DNA of 64,000 nt, taken from assembly GCA_038087015.1 (NCBI GenBank), contig JASBNA010000055.1, positions 238,847-302,846 on the forward strand, written 5' to 3'. Positions 47,160-59,191 of this stretch are shown piece by piece. Under the pieces are notes generated by a model. It had not been told where the DNA came from. It worked only from the letters and a program-made list of their open reading frames with translations, and did no database searches. Made by a program: the position numbers and the translations under genes. The number at the start of each line of letters is the position of its first letter. Positions within the stretch are counted from its first letter, which is position 1. The DNA is from Cerrena zonata. Lineage: Eukaryota > Basidiomycota > Agaricomycetes > Polyporales > Cerrenaceae.

Positions 47160-47651
47160 ATATCTAAGTCATCAATATAAAAGAAGTACTTTCAATCAAG
47201 TTTTAATTAAAGATAATACCAATTTTACGTCAAAAGAGTGAAAAGAGGCCCTGATGCAGGATCACCTGGTGAAAGTTTTCCTAACAAAACAAAAAAAAAA
47301 AAAAGACCAAAATTTGAAACCTTTCTTTTGTCAAATCTTAATGTCCTTACTCTACTGGAGAATTTCACGGTAGTATTGTGATAATAAGGTATATAAGCTA
47401 TATAAAGTTATCTAATGAGAGCAAAGCTTTGGTTGCGATAGTGACGTTATGAACCTCTATCAAAACTGCCCCTTTTCTATTGTCGATTTCAGTCTGCTGC
47501 TGACTTTGATCAATCGGCTGGGGGAGGCTGGTGCACGGGCGCCGGAGGCTGCTTTTCTTTTTCGGCGGTTAAAAGGGATTTTCTCCTATTTTTTTGCAAT
47601 CGGAACCGAGGATAAGCGGGGGTACGGGTGTAGCGGGGGTACGGGTGGGTA
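47160..47651. promoter_or_regulatory. Upstream region of the PH-domain gene
   Basis: A 492-bp spacer holding an A-tract at about 47288-47304, a GC-rich stretch near 47520-47560, and two tandem ggtacgggtg elements at 47621 and 47638, close to the stop codon of the F-box gene. No gene is seen. Confidence 0.55.
47621..47648 (+). promoter_or_regulatory. Pair of Rap1-like GGTACGGGTG elements
   Basis: Two copies spaced 17 bp apart (47621 and 47638) in the same orientation, each differing from TGTACGGGTGT at one or two end bases. Confidence 0.4.
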
Positions 47652-49415
47652 TTATTTTTTTGTGGTGTACCGGTTTAAGTTGTTGAGGACCACCTTGTTG
47701 CCGGAGAAGGGGTGCAGCATATGCTGCAAAAAGGCCACCACCCGGTCGAACTCCAGGCCGTCGCAGTGGCAGGCGATTTCCAAAGTGCTGGAGTGGGAGG
47801 AGTGGGAGGAGTGGCAGGAAGGAGAGATCTTGACCTGGGTTCCGGTGCCCTCGATGACCCATTTTCGGCTGGCCATGAGGTTTTCACAAAATTGATAATT
47901 GACTAGGTTCTTGTAAGTGTCGTGGCGGAAGATATCGTGTAGGCTGGCTGGAGGGTGCAAGGGAGGAACCAGGCCGCTGGAGACCTGGCGGGACTCGAAT
48001 TCGTGGTTTGGTTTAGGGTTGGTGGCCGAGGGTTCGGTGATGGAACTCAGGCCCGAAGGAACGCTTTGGTTTGGCTGGTGTTTGTTTTTGAGTAGTTGTA
48101 GTACACAGCCAATCAAGTCATTTTTGTATTCGACAAAGTGTTTTTCCAAGAGTGGGTTTAGGTAGTACTGGATTTTTTCATTTGTTTGGAGAAACCGAAG
48201 GATGGAATCATCTTTGATGTCGATTTCCGGTTGCATCCAGATCAACATGCTTTCGTAATAGTCGGGAATTGATAAGTGGGTTAGTTCCCGCTGGTTGATG
48301 GTTTTGATTAAACGATCATTGCATCTTTTCATTTGCTGCACTCCCAAAACACACTGGTCAAATAGTTGCGGGGGGTATAATTGGCAATTGGAGTCAAGGG
48401 TCAATTTGGAGATTGCAACCCGGGGTAAGTATTTTGCAACCTGGGTTTTCCATTCAATTATACCAAAAGCGTTTTTCATAATACTTGACCCTAATCTACT
48501 GATTTCAAGGGTTTTGATGGGGAACCATGCTATTTGCTCGAGTACAGCGCCCACACACTGGCACTGGGAGTGGGTATACTCGTGGATTTCCTCTAGTTTA
48601 TACTTGGATCCATGCATACACCCACAAGCTATTTTCAAAGTATCCAAGTTCTCACTGAAGAGCTTGTTTAATTTGCAACTGTCCAAACGAATTTCGTATC
48701 GCATATCGTACTCCATATCATTCATGGCGCCATGGCAATGGTTAAACGTGAGCTGTTTCAAATTGGGGAACCGGATCCCATAGCTTTCAAATTGTTTCAA
48801 GATCATTAATCCGGCGTTTTGCTTGGAGTTTATCTCCAATTTCTCGAGCCGTTCTGCAACTTGAACCAACCGTTGGAATCGGGGGAAAAAATGGTGTTTG
48901 AAATCAACTATAACAAGTTCTAATTCTGTTATATGGTCACTGGCAAGTTTGGCTAAATCTTCAATCCTACTAACCTGTACGTTGCGTAGCCACTTATTCT
49001 TAGTATAAAGTTTCAAAATATCATCATACCCGGTATGGAAATGATTATAGGGAACTCTACCAAACTTGAAATACCGTAATTTGAATCCGTATCTATTTTG
49101 CCAATTATTCAATTTAAATAATATAAATTTGATATCATCACTGACTAATTTCTTCACATACTTCCCCAAAGCTCGATTATCACCAAGACTCCGTTCAAAC
49201 CGGTGAAGTCCACCAGTCCCTAAATCGTACTGAATAACACTCCATTTACAACACTTCCCCTTCGTCTCGGTTACATAGATTTGTTTATAAAGATATGGCG
49301 TAAAAATTTGATAAAAATCCCGGTTAACTTGATTAAGCCGTATAAGCTCCACTTGGGTAAGCCGCTGCAATATCAACTCGAGTATATCATTAGGCAACTC
49401 CTCTAATCTAACCAT
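47652..49415 (-). CDS. F-box protein
   Basis: 587 residues. An F-box lies at the extreme N-terminus (LEELPNDILELILQRLTQVE, LIRLNQVNRDFYQIFTPYLY), the Skp1-binding module of SCF ubiquitin ligases. The remainder has leucine-rich, beta-alpha spacing (RLEKLEINSKQNAG, FPNLKQLTFNHCHGA, LDTLKIACGCMHG), as in F-box/LRR substrate receptors. No specific ortholog is recognised and the substrate is unknown. The 3' quarter is more G+C-rich than the rest of the gene. The gene is intact. Confidence 0.78.
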   Translation of the reverse strand: MVRLEELPNDILELILQRLTQVELIRLNQVNRDFYQIFTPYLYKQIYVTETKGKCCKWSVIQYDLGTGGLHRFERSLGDNRALGKYVKKLVSDDIKFILFKLNNWQNRYGFKLRYFKFGRVPYNHFHTGYDDILKLYTKNKWLRNVQVSRIEDLAKLASDHITELELVIVDFKHHFFPRFQRLVQVAERLEKLEINSKQNAGLMILKQFESYGIRFPNLKQLTFNHCHGAMNDMEYDMRYEIRLDSCKLNKLFSENLDTLKIACGCMHGSKYKLEEIHEYTHSQCQCVGAVLEQIAWFPIKTLEISRLGSSIMKNAFGIIEWKTQVAKYLPRVAISKLTLDSNCQLYPPQLFDQCVLGVQQMKRCNDRLIKTINQRELTHLSIPDYYESMLIWMQPEIDIKDDSILRFLQTNEKIQYYLNPLLEKHFVEYKNDLIGCVLQLLKNKHQPNQSVPSGLSSITEPSATNPKPNHEFESRQVSSGLVPPLHPPASLHDIFRHDTYKNLVNYQFCENLMASRKWVIEGTGTQVKISPSCHSSHSSHSSTLEIACHCDGLEFDRVVAFLQHMLHPFSGNKVVLNNLNRYTTKK

Positions 49416-49684
49416 AATACTTCCATTTGCCTATTACTTAATGGGATGACTATGCGGATAACCTCTATAAGAGTAATAAATACCCTGGTGCACGGGTCCA
49501 AAAAAGGTAGAGAGATTGTTGATCGTTACCATTATAATGTAACCCAGTTCCATTATTCTTTATCTATTGAAGATGAAACCTTAAGCCCACTGCTTGACAA
49601 TAGCTGAAGCCGCTCGAGTATGAGTCGAGTCTTATAAATATTCGGGAAATTCCACTCAATTACTGAGTTTACTTGAAAGTAATA

Positions 49685-51445
<1,761 letters not shown>

Positions 51446-51994
51446 TTGTCAAAATATTGCAAACCCATACAAAACTCGATATTACTCCTTTAGTTTAACA
51501 TCCATTACACAGTTCTAAGACATCTTATGCCGCAAATAACAATACTTGCGAATTGTAGCAAAAAGTACTAACAAACAGAAAAAAAAAAGGGTGAAAAAAA
51601 AAAGAATTGTGCAGTACTTATTCATGGTCAATTGACCGCAACTATAATACGCTATTGCAACCTTCCCAGAGGAAGGGATCCCGGGGACTTCAGCCCGTGG
51701 GCAGTCCTGGGATGGTCAAGAGGATTGTAGAGTAGAGAAGCAGCGTAGAGGTTGGGAGTGTAGTAACAGGACGAGGAGTCAGACAGACTGTGGATAAGAC
51801 CAAAAGGTCGAAATGAACCCCGATTTAAGCTTTAAACGATTGTGCTGAGCTTAAATGGCAAACATCCCTTGGATAGCAATCATGATTCGAATTATGCAAA
51901 GTTAGTCGATATATAAGAAGGGGATTTCTTAAGTTAATTTTTCAGTTTGGGTTAGATTCTATAGAATTTTTTTTCATTATAGAATATCATCATT
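51446..51994. promoter_or_regulatory. Transketolase promoter with adjacent inverted repeats
   Basis: A 549-bp region. Bases 51661-51676 form a perfect 6-bp palindrome arm pair (ccttcc-caga-ggaagg). Directly after it, 51678-51713 forms an imperfect hairpin with arms atccc/gggat and ggact/agtcc and a gccc/gggc tip. This is one of the more GC-rich spots in a local AT-rich setting. No gene is seen. Confidence 0.6.
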
Positions 51995-54031
51995 ATGTCT
52001 AAAGATCTTGACCAATTAGCCATCAGTACTATCCGTTTATTGTCTGTTGACCAAGTTGACGCTGCTCAATCTGGTCACCCAGGTGCACCATTAGGATTAG
52101 CTCCAGCTGCTCATGCAGTTTGGAAGAGAATGCGTTTTAATCCAAAAAATACTGATTGGATTAATAGAGACCGTTTTATCTTATCTAATGGTCATGGTTG
52201 TGCCTTGTTATATTCTTTATTATTCTTGTACGGATATGACTTGTCTATTCAGGATTTGAAACAATTTAGACAATTGGGTTCAAAGACTCCTGGTCACCCA
52301 GAAGCCCATGATGTTCCAGGGGTTGAAGTTACCACTGGTCCTTTGGGTCAAGGTATTTCTAATGCTGTGGGTTTGGCTATTGCTCAAAAACAATTTGCTG
52401 CAACTTATAACAAGCCTGATTTTACCCTTTCTGATTCTTTTGTCTATGTCTTCTTGGGTGATGGTTGTTTAATGGAAGGTATTTCCTCCGAAGCCTCTTC
52501 TTTGGCTGGTCACTTGCAATTAAATAACTTGATTGCCTTTTGGGATGATAACAGAATTTCCATTGATGGTGATACTAACGTTGCTTTCACCGAAGATGTC
52601 GTTGCTCGTTATAAAGCCTATGGCTGGCACACTATTGAAATTGCCCATGGTGATACCGACTTGGATGCTGTTTCTAAGGCTGTTGACGAAGCCAAAGCTA
52701 TTCCAGATAAACCAACCTTGATTAGATTGACCACCACCATTGGGTTTGGTTCCTTACAACAAGGTACCCACGGTGTTCATGGTGCTGCTTTGAAATCTGA
52801 TGACGTTAGACAATTGAAGGAAAAATTTGGTTTTAACCCAGATGAACACTTTGCTGTCCCTAACGAAGTTAAAGATTATTTCCATGAACACGTTAAAGAA
52901 AATCAAAAGATCGAAACCGAATGGAATAAGACTTTGGCTTCTTATGTTGAGAAATATCCAAAAGAAGGTAAGGAATTACAACGTCGTTTAAGTGGTAAGT
53001 TACCTGATGGATGGAAAGATGCTTTGCCATCGTACAAGCCCTCTGATAAAGCTGCTGCTACTCGTAAGTTGTCTGAAACTGTTCTTTCTAACTTGTTACC
53101 AGTTTTACCAGAACTTATTGGTGGCTCTGCTGATTTGACCGGCTCTAATTTAACTAAAGGTGCCGATCAAGCTGAATTCAACCTCCTGCAAACGGTTTGG
53201 GTAAATTCAGTGGTCGTTACATCAGATACGGTGTTAGAGAACATGGTATGGGTGCAATCATGAATGGTATTGCTGCCTTTGGTGCCAACTACAAAAACTA
53301 TGGTGGTACCTTTTTAAACTTTGTTTCTTATGCTTCTGGTGCAGTCAGATTGTCGGCTTTATCCCAATTACCCGTCACTTGGGTTGCTACCCATGATTCT
53401 ATTGGTTTGGGTGAAGATGGTCCAACCCATCAACCAATTGAAACTTTGGCTCACTTGAGAGCCATTCCAAACTTATCTGTTTGGAGACCTGCTGACGGTA
53501 ACGAAGTTTCCTGCTGCTTATCAAAGTGCTATTGAATCAACTTCAACTCCTCATGTTATCGCTTTAACCAGACAAGGTGTCCCTCACTTGGAAGGGTCTT
53601 CTATTGAAAATGCCTCTAAAGGTGGATACACTTTAATTAAACAAGATAAACCAGATGTTATCATTGTTTCCTCTGGTTCAGAAGTTTCAATTTCTCGTGA
53701 TGCTATTGCTCATTTAGAAAAAGCCGGTATTAAAGCCGGTTTGGTTTCTTTACCAGACTTCCATACTTTTGATAAACAACCACAATCGTACAGATTATCT
53801 GTCTTACCTGATGGTGTTCCAATCTTATCCGTTGAAGTCTTATCAAGATTCGGTTGGTCTAAATACTCTCATGAACAATTTGGTTTAGATCACTTTGGTG
53901 CTTCCGGTAAAGCCCCTGATATCTACAAATGGGTCGAATTCACTCCAGAAGGTGTTGCTGACAGAGCTGCTAAGACTGTTCAATTTTACAAAGGTAAACC
54001 AGTCTTGTCTCCTTTGAATACTGCTTTTTAA
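51995..54031 (+). CDS. TKL1: Transketolase (two frame breaks)
   Basis: A thiamine-diphosphate enzyme of the pentose phosphate pathway. It starts [20 protein letters not shown]. Family features are [20 protein letters not shown], the ThDP motif [20 protein letters not shown] followed about 25 residues on by [42 protein letters not shown], and [18 protein letters not shown]. Frame breaks lie near 53183 (missing C in a CC run, resuming [12 protein letters not shown]) and 53512 (extra T, resuming [15 protein letters not shown]). Joined length about 678 residues, normal for the family. Very strong codon bias marks high expression. The joined frame is uninterrupted elsewhere. Confidence 0.95.
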
Positions 54032-54217
54032 AATTGATTTTATGACATCTATGAAACTTTATATAATGATTTTTTAATTTTTCTTTCCCATTCTCAAGTT
54101 CTTTTATTCACAGTTTTAAAATAAATATTAGACTGATTTTAAATATATTTGTATTTGTAATTACAATTGCAGCCAAATCAAAGGCCATCTGATTTGTTAC
54201 CCTTCTTATATAATAGG

Positions 54218-54228
54218 TGTACGGGTGT
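54218..54228 (+). promoter_or_regulatory. Rap1-like site TGTACGGGTGT
   Basis: An exact copy of the element, here as ggtgtacgggtgttg, which also resembles the conserved core of Candida telomere repeats. It lies 84 bp before the CTR86 start. Confidence 0.5.
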
Positions 54229-54311
54229 TGTTGATTTGATGAGATGAGCTTATACCATCTTCTTTTGGTTAAAGCTGTATCACCTAATCGGCTTCTTTAG
54301 AAACCACGAAG

Positions 54312-55802
54312 ATGAGTCAGCAAGAGACATTAGAATGTATCTCTATAACCAAGAGACTACTAGTTGAGTCTTCATCCAGTGCCAATGAATTTCTCAATCA
54401 ACTTCATCATTTAAGCTCCATAGTATCTCAATCCAGTCAGGATCCAGACTTCAGACAAGAGATAAGTTCACAGCCTGAACTAATTGAACTAGTGGTCGAT
54501 ATAATTACGGAATCCTTTAATCTAGATATTGAAAGTGAAACCATTCGTTGTTTGTACATTCGTTTGTTTAGAGGAGCCTTAATGCTTACTAGAAATATTG
54601 TTGTTATAAAACCTGATGCCATTGATTTACCATTATTCTTGCTCAGCGTCCAACATTTCAACCAAAAAGCTACAAAAGACGATCCTTTCTATTTAAAGAC
54701 ATTGGAAGTTTATCTTCAGACTTTAGCAAATATGACCCAAACATTGAGTACGGGTGGTGAACATTTGCTAGACTTGATTAGAACTAGTTTTGATGGTTTT
54801 CTGATCCGCATTATAAACCAACATGAAAACTTGAAATTACCCTTCTTGTTCTTCCTTAATAACGTCTTCTGCCTTCAAGAAGTAGTCTATGACTTTTTGA
54901 CTTTTGAAAAATTTGATTATTTGCGTGAATTTCTCCTTCAAGAATCGGGAAAATATATATTAAATGATGAAGGCCAGACCACCCACACTTTACTTTCCTT
55001 AATCTCTAAGGTAGTCAGTCATGAAAGCTACAACAAGTGGATTTCGCAAAAAGTTGCCTCTAAGGATATGGTTCAAATCGTGAAGATTAATCAATTGGTG
55101 ATTACAAGTGTTGGTTCATGGGATAACTATCAGCTAACTGCAATTTTATCATGGGTTTGGGACTGCTTTAAAATCTTCTCCGCAAATTCATCAGAAATAT
55201 TACGTAGTAGTGAATGGGATGAAACTGAATTGAACTTTAATCACTCCATCACTATTGGTCTTCTCGATATTATATCTGATTTGTGTAAGTTCAATGCAAC
55301 CAAGGGCTTTTTAAATCACTACAATGGTCTTGAAGAACTAATAAATTTATTAAGAGTGGTTCACGAAAATGTTGAAAGAAAGACTCTCAAAAAGGGTAGT
55401 GAACCGAAATCGGTGAATGATGTCAACAGTAAAAAGCTGTTTCCACAAGTGAAATCCTTAATAATTGAAATCCTAGCTTATTTGACTCACGATTCTGTCG
55501 AAACTCAAGACAAAATAAGAGAATTGCATGGACTCGAACTAGTATTATCAAATTGCATGATTGACGACAATGACCCTTTTATCAAAGAGAGATCCATCGT
55601 TTGTTTGAAGTTTTTGTTAGCAGGTAATCAAGCTAATCAAAAATTTGTTGCAGATTTAGAAGCTAAGAAGACATATGATGATCAAGCTTTGAAAGAAGTA
55701 GGCTACGAAGTTGAAATCAAAGAAGGTCAAGTTCAATTGAAACAACTGCAGGATCTGAAGAACTTACAAGATAAGATAAGCAGCAAGAAAAATGCTTTTT
55801 GA
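54312..55802 (+). CDS. CTR86: Ataxin-10 homolog Ctr86
   Basis: 496 residues of helical ARM/HEAT-like repeats. The C-terminal ataxin-10 domain (KSLIIEILAYLTHDSVETQD, ERSIVCLKFLLAGNQANQKF, VADLEAKKT) is the family hallmark. The molecular role is not well defined. It converges on THR4 with 86 bp between stop codons, the same gene pair and orientation as CTR86/THR4 (YCR054C/YCR053W) in S. cerevisiae, which supports the call. Intact. Confidence 0.92.
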   Translation: MSQQETLECISITKRLLVESSSSANEFLNQLHHLSSIVSQSSQDPDFRQEISSQPELIELVVDIITESFNLDIESETIRCLYIRLFRGALMLTRNIVVIKPDAIDLPLFLLSVQHFNQKATKDDPFYLKTLEVYLQTLANMTQTLSTGGEHLLDLIRTSFDGFLIRIINQHENLKLPFLFFLNNVFCLQEVVYDFLTFEKFDYLREFLLQESGKYILNDEGQTTHTLLSLISKVVSHESYNKWISQKVASKDMVQIVKINQLVITSVGSWDNYQLTAILSWVWDCFKIFSANSSEILRSSEWDETELNFNHSITIGLLDIISDLCKFNATKGFLNHYNGLEELINLLRVVHENVERKTLKKGSEPKSVNDVNSKKLFPQVKSLIIEILAYLTHDSVETQDKIRELHGLELVLSNCMIDDNDPFIKERSIVCLKFLLAGNQANQKFVADLEAKKTYDDQALKEVGYEVEIKEGQVQLKQLQDLKNLQDKISSKKNAF

Positions 55803-55888
55803 AACGAATGATTATGACGATTAATTACTATGTATAATATACACTTTTTTCTCCTTTTTTATTTAATGTTTTACCATCAAAATGTAGC

Positions 55889-57454
55889 TTATTTGGCTTC
55901 CTTAGCTAACTCTTCAATGATAATGGATTTGATTTTTTCCAAAGATGGATCTTCAACCAATAATAATCTCTTTTCTTTTTCAGAGAGGGCCTTTAATTCA
56001 GCTGGTAAGACATCCTTCTCAAAAGAGTAACCATCGACACCATCTAAAGCCTTGTTGACTACTTCAGAGAATTTAGCAGGGTGAGCGGTAGATAATGAGA
56101 TATAGTTAACATTTTTGTTACCGGCGGCTTCATCATCAGCAATGAATTTGTAAGAGGTGAAAACCCCAACGGCGGTGTGAGGATCCAAAACGTACTTACG
56201 AGGATGGCTGTGATAGATTTTCTTAATAGTTGCAGAAGTTTCTTCGTCAGTAACACGTTGAGATGAGAAGGTGGCACTGGCAGCTTTGACGACTGATTCT
56301 GGAGCAACAACGGAGCCTTCTGATTTCAATTGGTTCATCCATTGGTTTAAGATATCACCAGCGGCTTCATCATTATTTTGAGTGAGGTTGTCTCTGATTA
56401 AGTACCACAATAATCTTTCAAAGTTAGAAGAAATTAAAATATCCATAGCAGGAGAGTAAGTAGCTTTAACTTCAGCGGGTTTAGAAGGATCAGCGGTTTT
56501 TTCATAACGACCAGATTTCAAAAATCTATCCAAGATATCATTTTCATTAGTAGCGATAACCAATTTATCAGCAGGTAAACCCATTTCTTTAGCGTAGTAA
56601 CCAGCTAAGATATCACCAAAGTTACCGGATGGGACCACAAATCTAATTTTGGAAGCATCAGCTTTATCACCTAATTTATTTAATAATTGGAAGTAAGAAT
56701 AAAAATAGTAAGTCATTTGAGCTAAAATACGAGCCCAGTTGATAGAATTAACAGCACCCACATGGTATTTATTGTTGAATTCAACATCACCGAAGATTTG
56801 TTTAACATAATCTTGACAGTCATCAAAAGTACCTTTAACAGATAAAGTATGAACGTTAGGATCTTCAACGGTAGCCATTTGTTCTTCTTGAATTGGAGAA
56901 ATACGGCCAGTTGGATATAAGATGAAAACAGAAACATCCTTTTTACCTCTTAAACCATAGATGGCAGCAGAACCAGTATCACCAGAAGTAGCACCAACAA
57001 CGGTGATGGTTTCTCTATCTTCAGCTTTGGAAACATTGGCATTACGTTTGGTTAAAAAGTATTCGAATAAGTTACCAACAAATTGTAAGGCAACATCTTT
57101 GAAAGCATAGGTTGGACCATGGAACAACTCCAATAAGTGTAAACCTTTTTCTTCGTCAAGGGTTATCGATGGGGTAACTTCATCGGATCTGAAGGTGGAG
57201 TATGAACTGTGAATCAATTTTTTCAAATCATCATTAGGAATTTCCAGTTCTTTCACGTATAATCTCATGATGTTGAAAGCCAATTCTTGGAATGGCAAGT
57301 TTCTCCATTCACTGACAAAGTCAGCTGGTAATTTAGGGATAACCGATGGGATGAATAAACCACCGTCTTTGGCTAATCCAGTCATTACGACATCTTCAAA
57401 TGATAATGATTGCTCCTTACTGGAACGAGTTGATCTATAAGTTTGAGAGGACAT
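55889..57454 (-). CDS. THR4: Threonine synthase
   Basis: A pyridoxal-phosphate enzyme converting O-phosphohomoserine to threonine. 521 residues (S. cerevisiae 514), starting MSSQTYRSTRSSKEQSLSFE. The PLP-lysine motif is GPTYAFKDVALQFVGNLFEY; the phosphate-binding segment is VVGATSGDTGSAAIYGLRGK, followed by VPSGNFGDILAGYYAKEMG. Intact, with strong codon bias. Confidence 0.97.
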   Translation of the reverse strand: MSSQTYRSTRSSKEQSLSFEDVVMTGLAKDGGLFIPSVIPKLPADFVSEWRNLPFQELAFNIMRLYVKELEIPNDDLKKLIHSSYSTFRSDEVTPSITLDEEKGLHLLELFHGPTYAFKDVALQFVGNLFEYFLTKRNANVSKAEDRETITVVGATSGDTGSAAIYGLRGKKDVSVFILYPTGRISPIQEEQMATVEDPNVHTLSVKGTFDDCQDYVKQIFGDVEFNNKYHVGAVNSINWARILAQMTYYFYSYFQLLNKLGDKADASKIRFVVPSGNFGDILAGYYAKEMGLPADKLVIATNENDILDRFLKSGRYEKTADPSKPAEVKATYSPAMDILISSNFERLLWYLIRDNLTQNNDEAAGDILNQWMNQLKSEGSVVAPESVVKAASATFSSQRVTDEETSATIKKIYHSHPRKYVLDPHTAVGVFTSYKFIADDEAAGNKNVNYISLSTAHPAKFSEVVNKALDGVDGYSFEKDVLPAELKALSEKEKRLLLVEDPSLEKIKSIIIEELAKEAK

Positions 57455-57833
57455 TTCAAGTAGTGTGTTTGTAAGTGACCCAGTGTCTTTAACTTATACC
57501 ACAGCGTGCAAGTTTATGTTTCACAGTAAGTAGATATACTTTGACCAATTTTTGTAACAAAAACTATGATTCATAAATTTTCAAATTTCCAATTTTTTTT
57601 TTTTTTTTTTTTTTTTTAGTGCGGTTCCGGAGATTTGGTTATTGTGATGGTGTACGGGTGGGCATCAGTGGAGATTTCTCCCGAATTTTTCACTGAATAA
57701 GCAGGTATGGATTGGATGAGAGGTAAAGCTTGAAGAAGTCATTAGAAACACTTTATTACAGACGAGTGAGTGTCCGCGAACAGGCCGGAAAGATAGAGAA
57801 TACACAGGCTATAGAAGAGGAGAATTTCGGCCG
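57455..57833. promoter_or_regulatory. Divergent THR4-TAM41 promoter
   Basis: A 379-bp region with a 27-bp T-tract ending near 57617 and a Rap1-like element at 57651. I did not see a clear TGACTC Gcn4 box upstream of THR4. No gene is seen. Confidence 0.5.
57651..57661 (+). promoter_or_regulatory. Rap1-like site TGTACGGGTGG
   Basis: Here as ggtgtacgggtgggc; it differs from the exact element only in the last base. It is placed just after a long T-tract, as at RPS25, where element and T-tract are also adjacent. Confidence 0.45.
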
Positions 57834-59191
57834 ATGAGAAGCTGTTTCTTACGAATAAATAGTAGGGACAGTCAAGTACAAAAGAAGAATATAAGAATGA
57901 ACAATTGTGGTAGCCAAATGGTTAATGGTTTGATAAGACGGCAGTTGGGTTGCTGGAGAAGGCACTTATCCAGCAGACGGATTGGAACAGGAGCATACCG
58001 AGATGAATATTATAGGACGGTAGTTGCTCAAGGGTATCAAGGAGTGAAGGAAGATATAAAGATTGGCAGAGAAGAGATGACGAATCAGTATATGCATACG
58101 AATAACGAAGATAGACTCGAGCAACTAATAGATAACTTCAAATCGCCAATCGAGTTTTCCTTTGGGTACGGGCTGGGGGTTTTTGAACAAAGTGGGTACG
58201 ATATTAAGAAGAAGCCCCAGATTGATATGATACATATTGTGAGGGAACCCAAGCGATTCCACACTAGCAACTTGAGGCAATTTGCGGAGCATTATTCTTT
58301 TTTAAAGATGTTTGGGATCAATTCCATAAGTAAAATAGGAGAATATGGAGCCGGGGTATATTTCAATCCGTATGTATCGATGAGAGATCACGATCAACAA
58401 GAGAATATGATCAAGTATGGGGTTATATCAAGGAAGGATGCCTTAACCGATCTAAGTGAATGGAGTTCATTATATTTAGCTGGTAGATTACAAAAACCGG
58501 TTAAATATTTGAAAGAAGAAGGAGAAGAACAAAAGATTCAAAAATTGAATCAGTATAATTTGAAAAGCGCATTTGGAGTTGCACTATTGATGATGAAGGA
58601 AGACCGGATCAATGAAGTGAAACTATATGAAAGAATAGCTCAACTTTCCTATATGGGGGATATTCGTATGTTAATCGGAGGTGAAAATCCAAATAAAGTA
58701 AAGAATATTGTGAGTAAACAATATAAGAATTTTCAAACATTGTATGAACCCATAACACAATATTTTGTTGATCAAGGAGTCATTAGGGTTTTGTCTGAAA
58801 CCCAACAGACACAAGATCTAGACGATGAAATACGAGGTTTTAAACTACAATTGACGTCTGACAAGAAAATGATATCATCAGTCAACTACCATTGCAATTT
58901 CGGAAAAAATTATACCAAAGCTACGAGAAAAAATATTCCGCTGAATTGAAAAGGGATTCCGAAGCCCAAAGGGTGTTACACCAACAATCTTACGATTCTG
59001 TGAAGCCTGGAATTTATGTAAAGTCAATTGCAAACGATGAATACTTTCGCAAAACTTTAATCAATACCGTAAAATATACGGTGGCCTACCCTGCAGTCTG
59101 TCAAACACTAAAAGGCGTTTTCACGGCCGGACTTGTCAAGTCATTTAAGTACGCCTGGGAGAAAAAAGTGAAAAATTTAACTAGTAATTAG
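57834..59191 (+). CDS. TAM41: Mitochondrial CDP-diacylglycerol synthase Tam41 (one frame break)
   Basis: Makes CDP-diacylglycerol on the matrix side of the inner membrane for cardiolipin synthesis. The N-terminus is basic and Arg-rich, fitting a presequence; the first ATG is at 57834 and a second at 57897 is possible. The nucleotidyltransferase motif reads FGYG-CTG-GVFEQSGY: with CTG as Ser it becomes the family's GYGSGVF motif. Further family segments are IDMIHIVREPKRFHTSNL, GAGVYFNPYV and LKSAFGVALLMM. The frame breaks near 58884 (one base missing), resuming LPLQFRKKLYQSYEKKY to 59191. Joined length about 450 residues. Confidence 0.9.
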
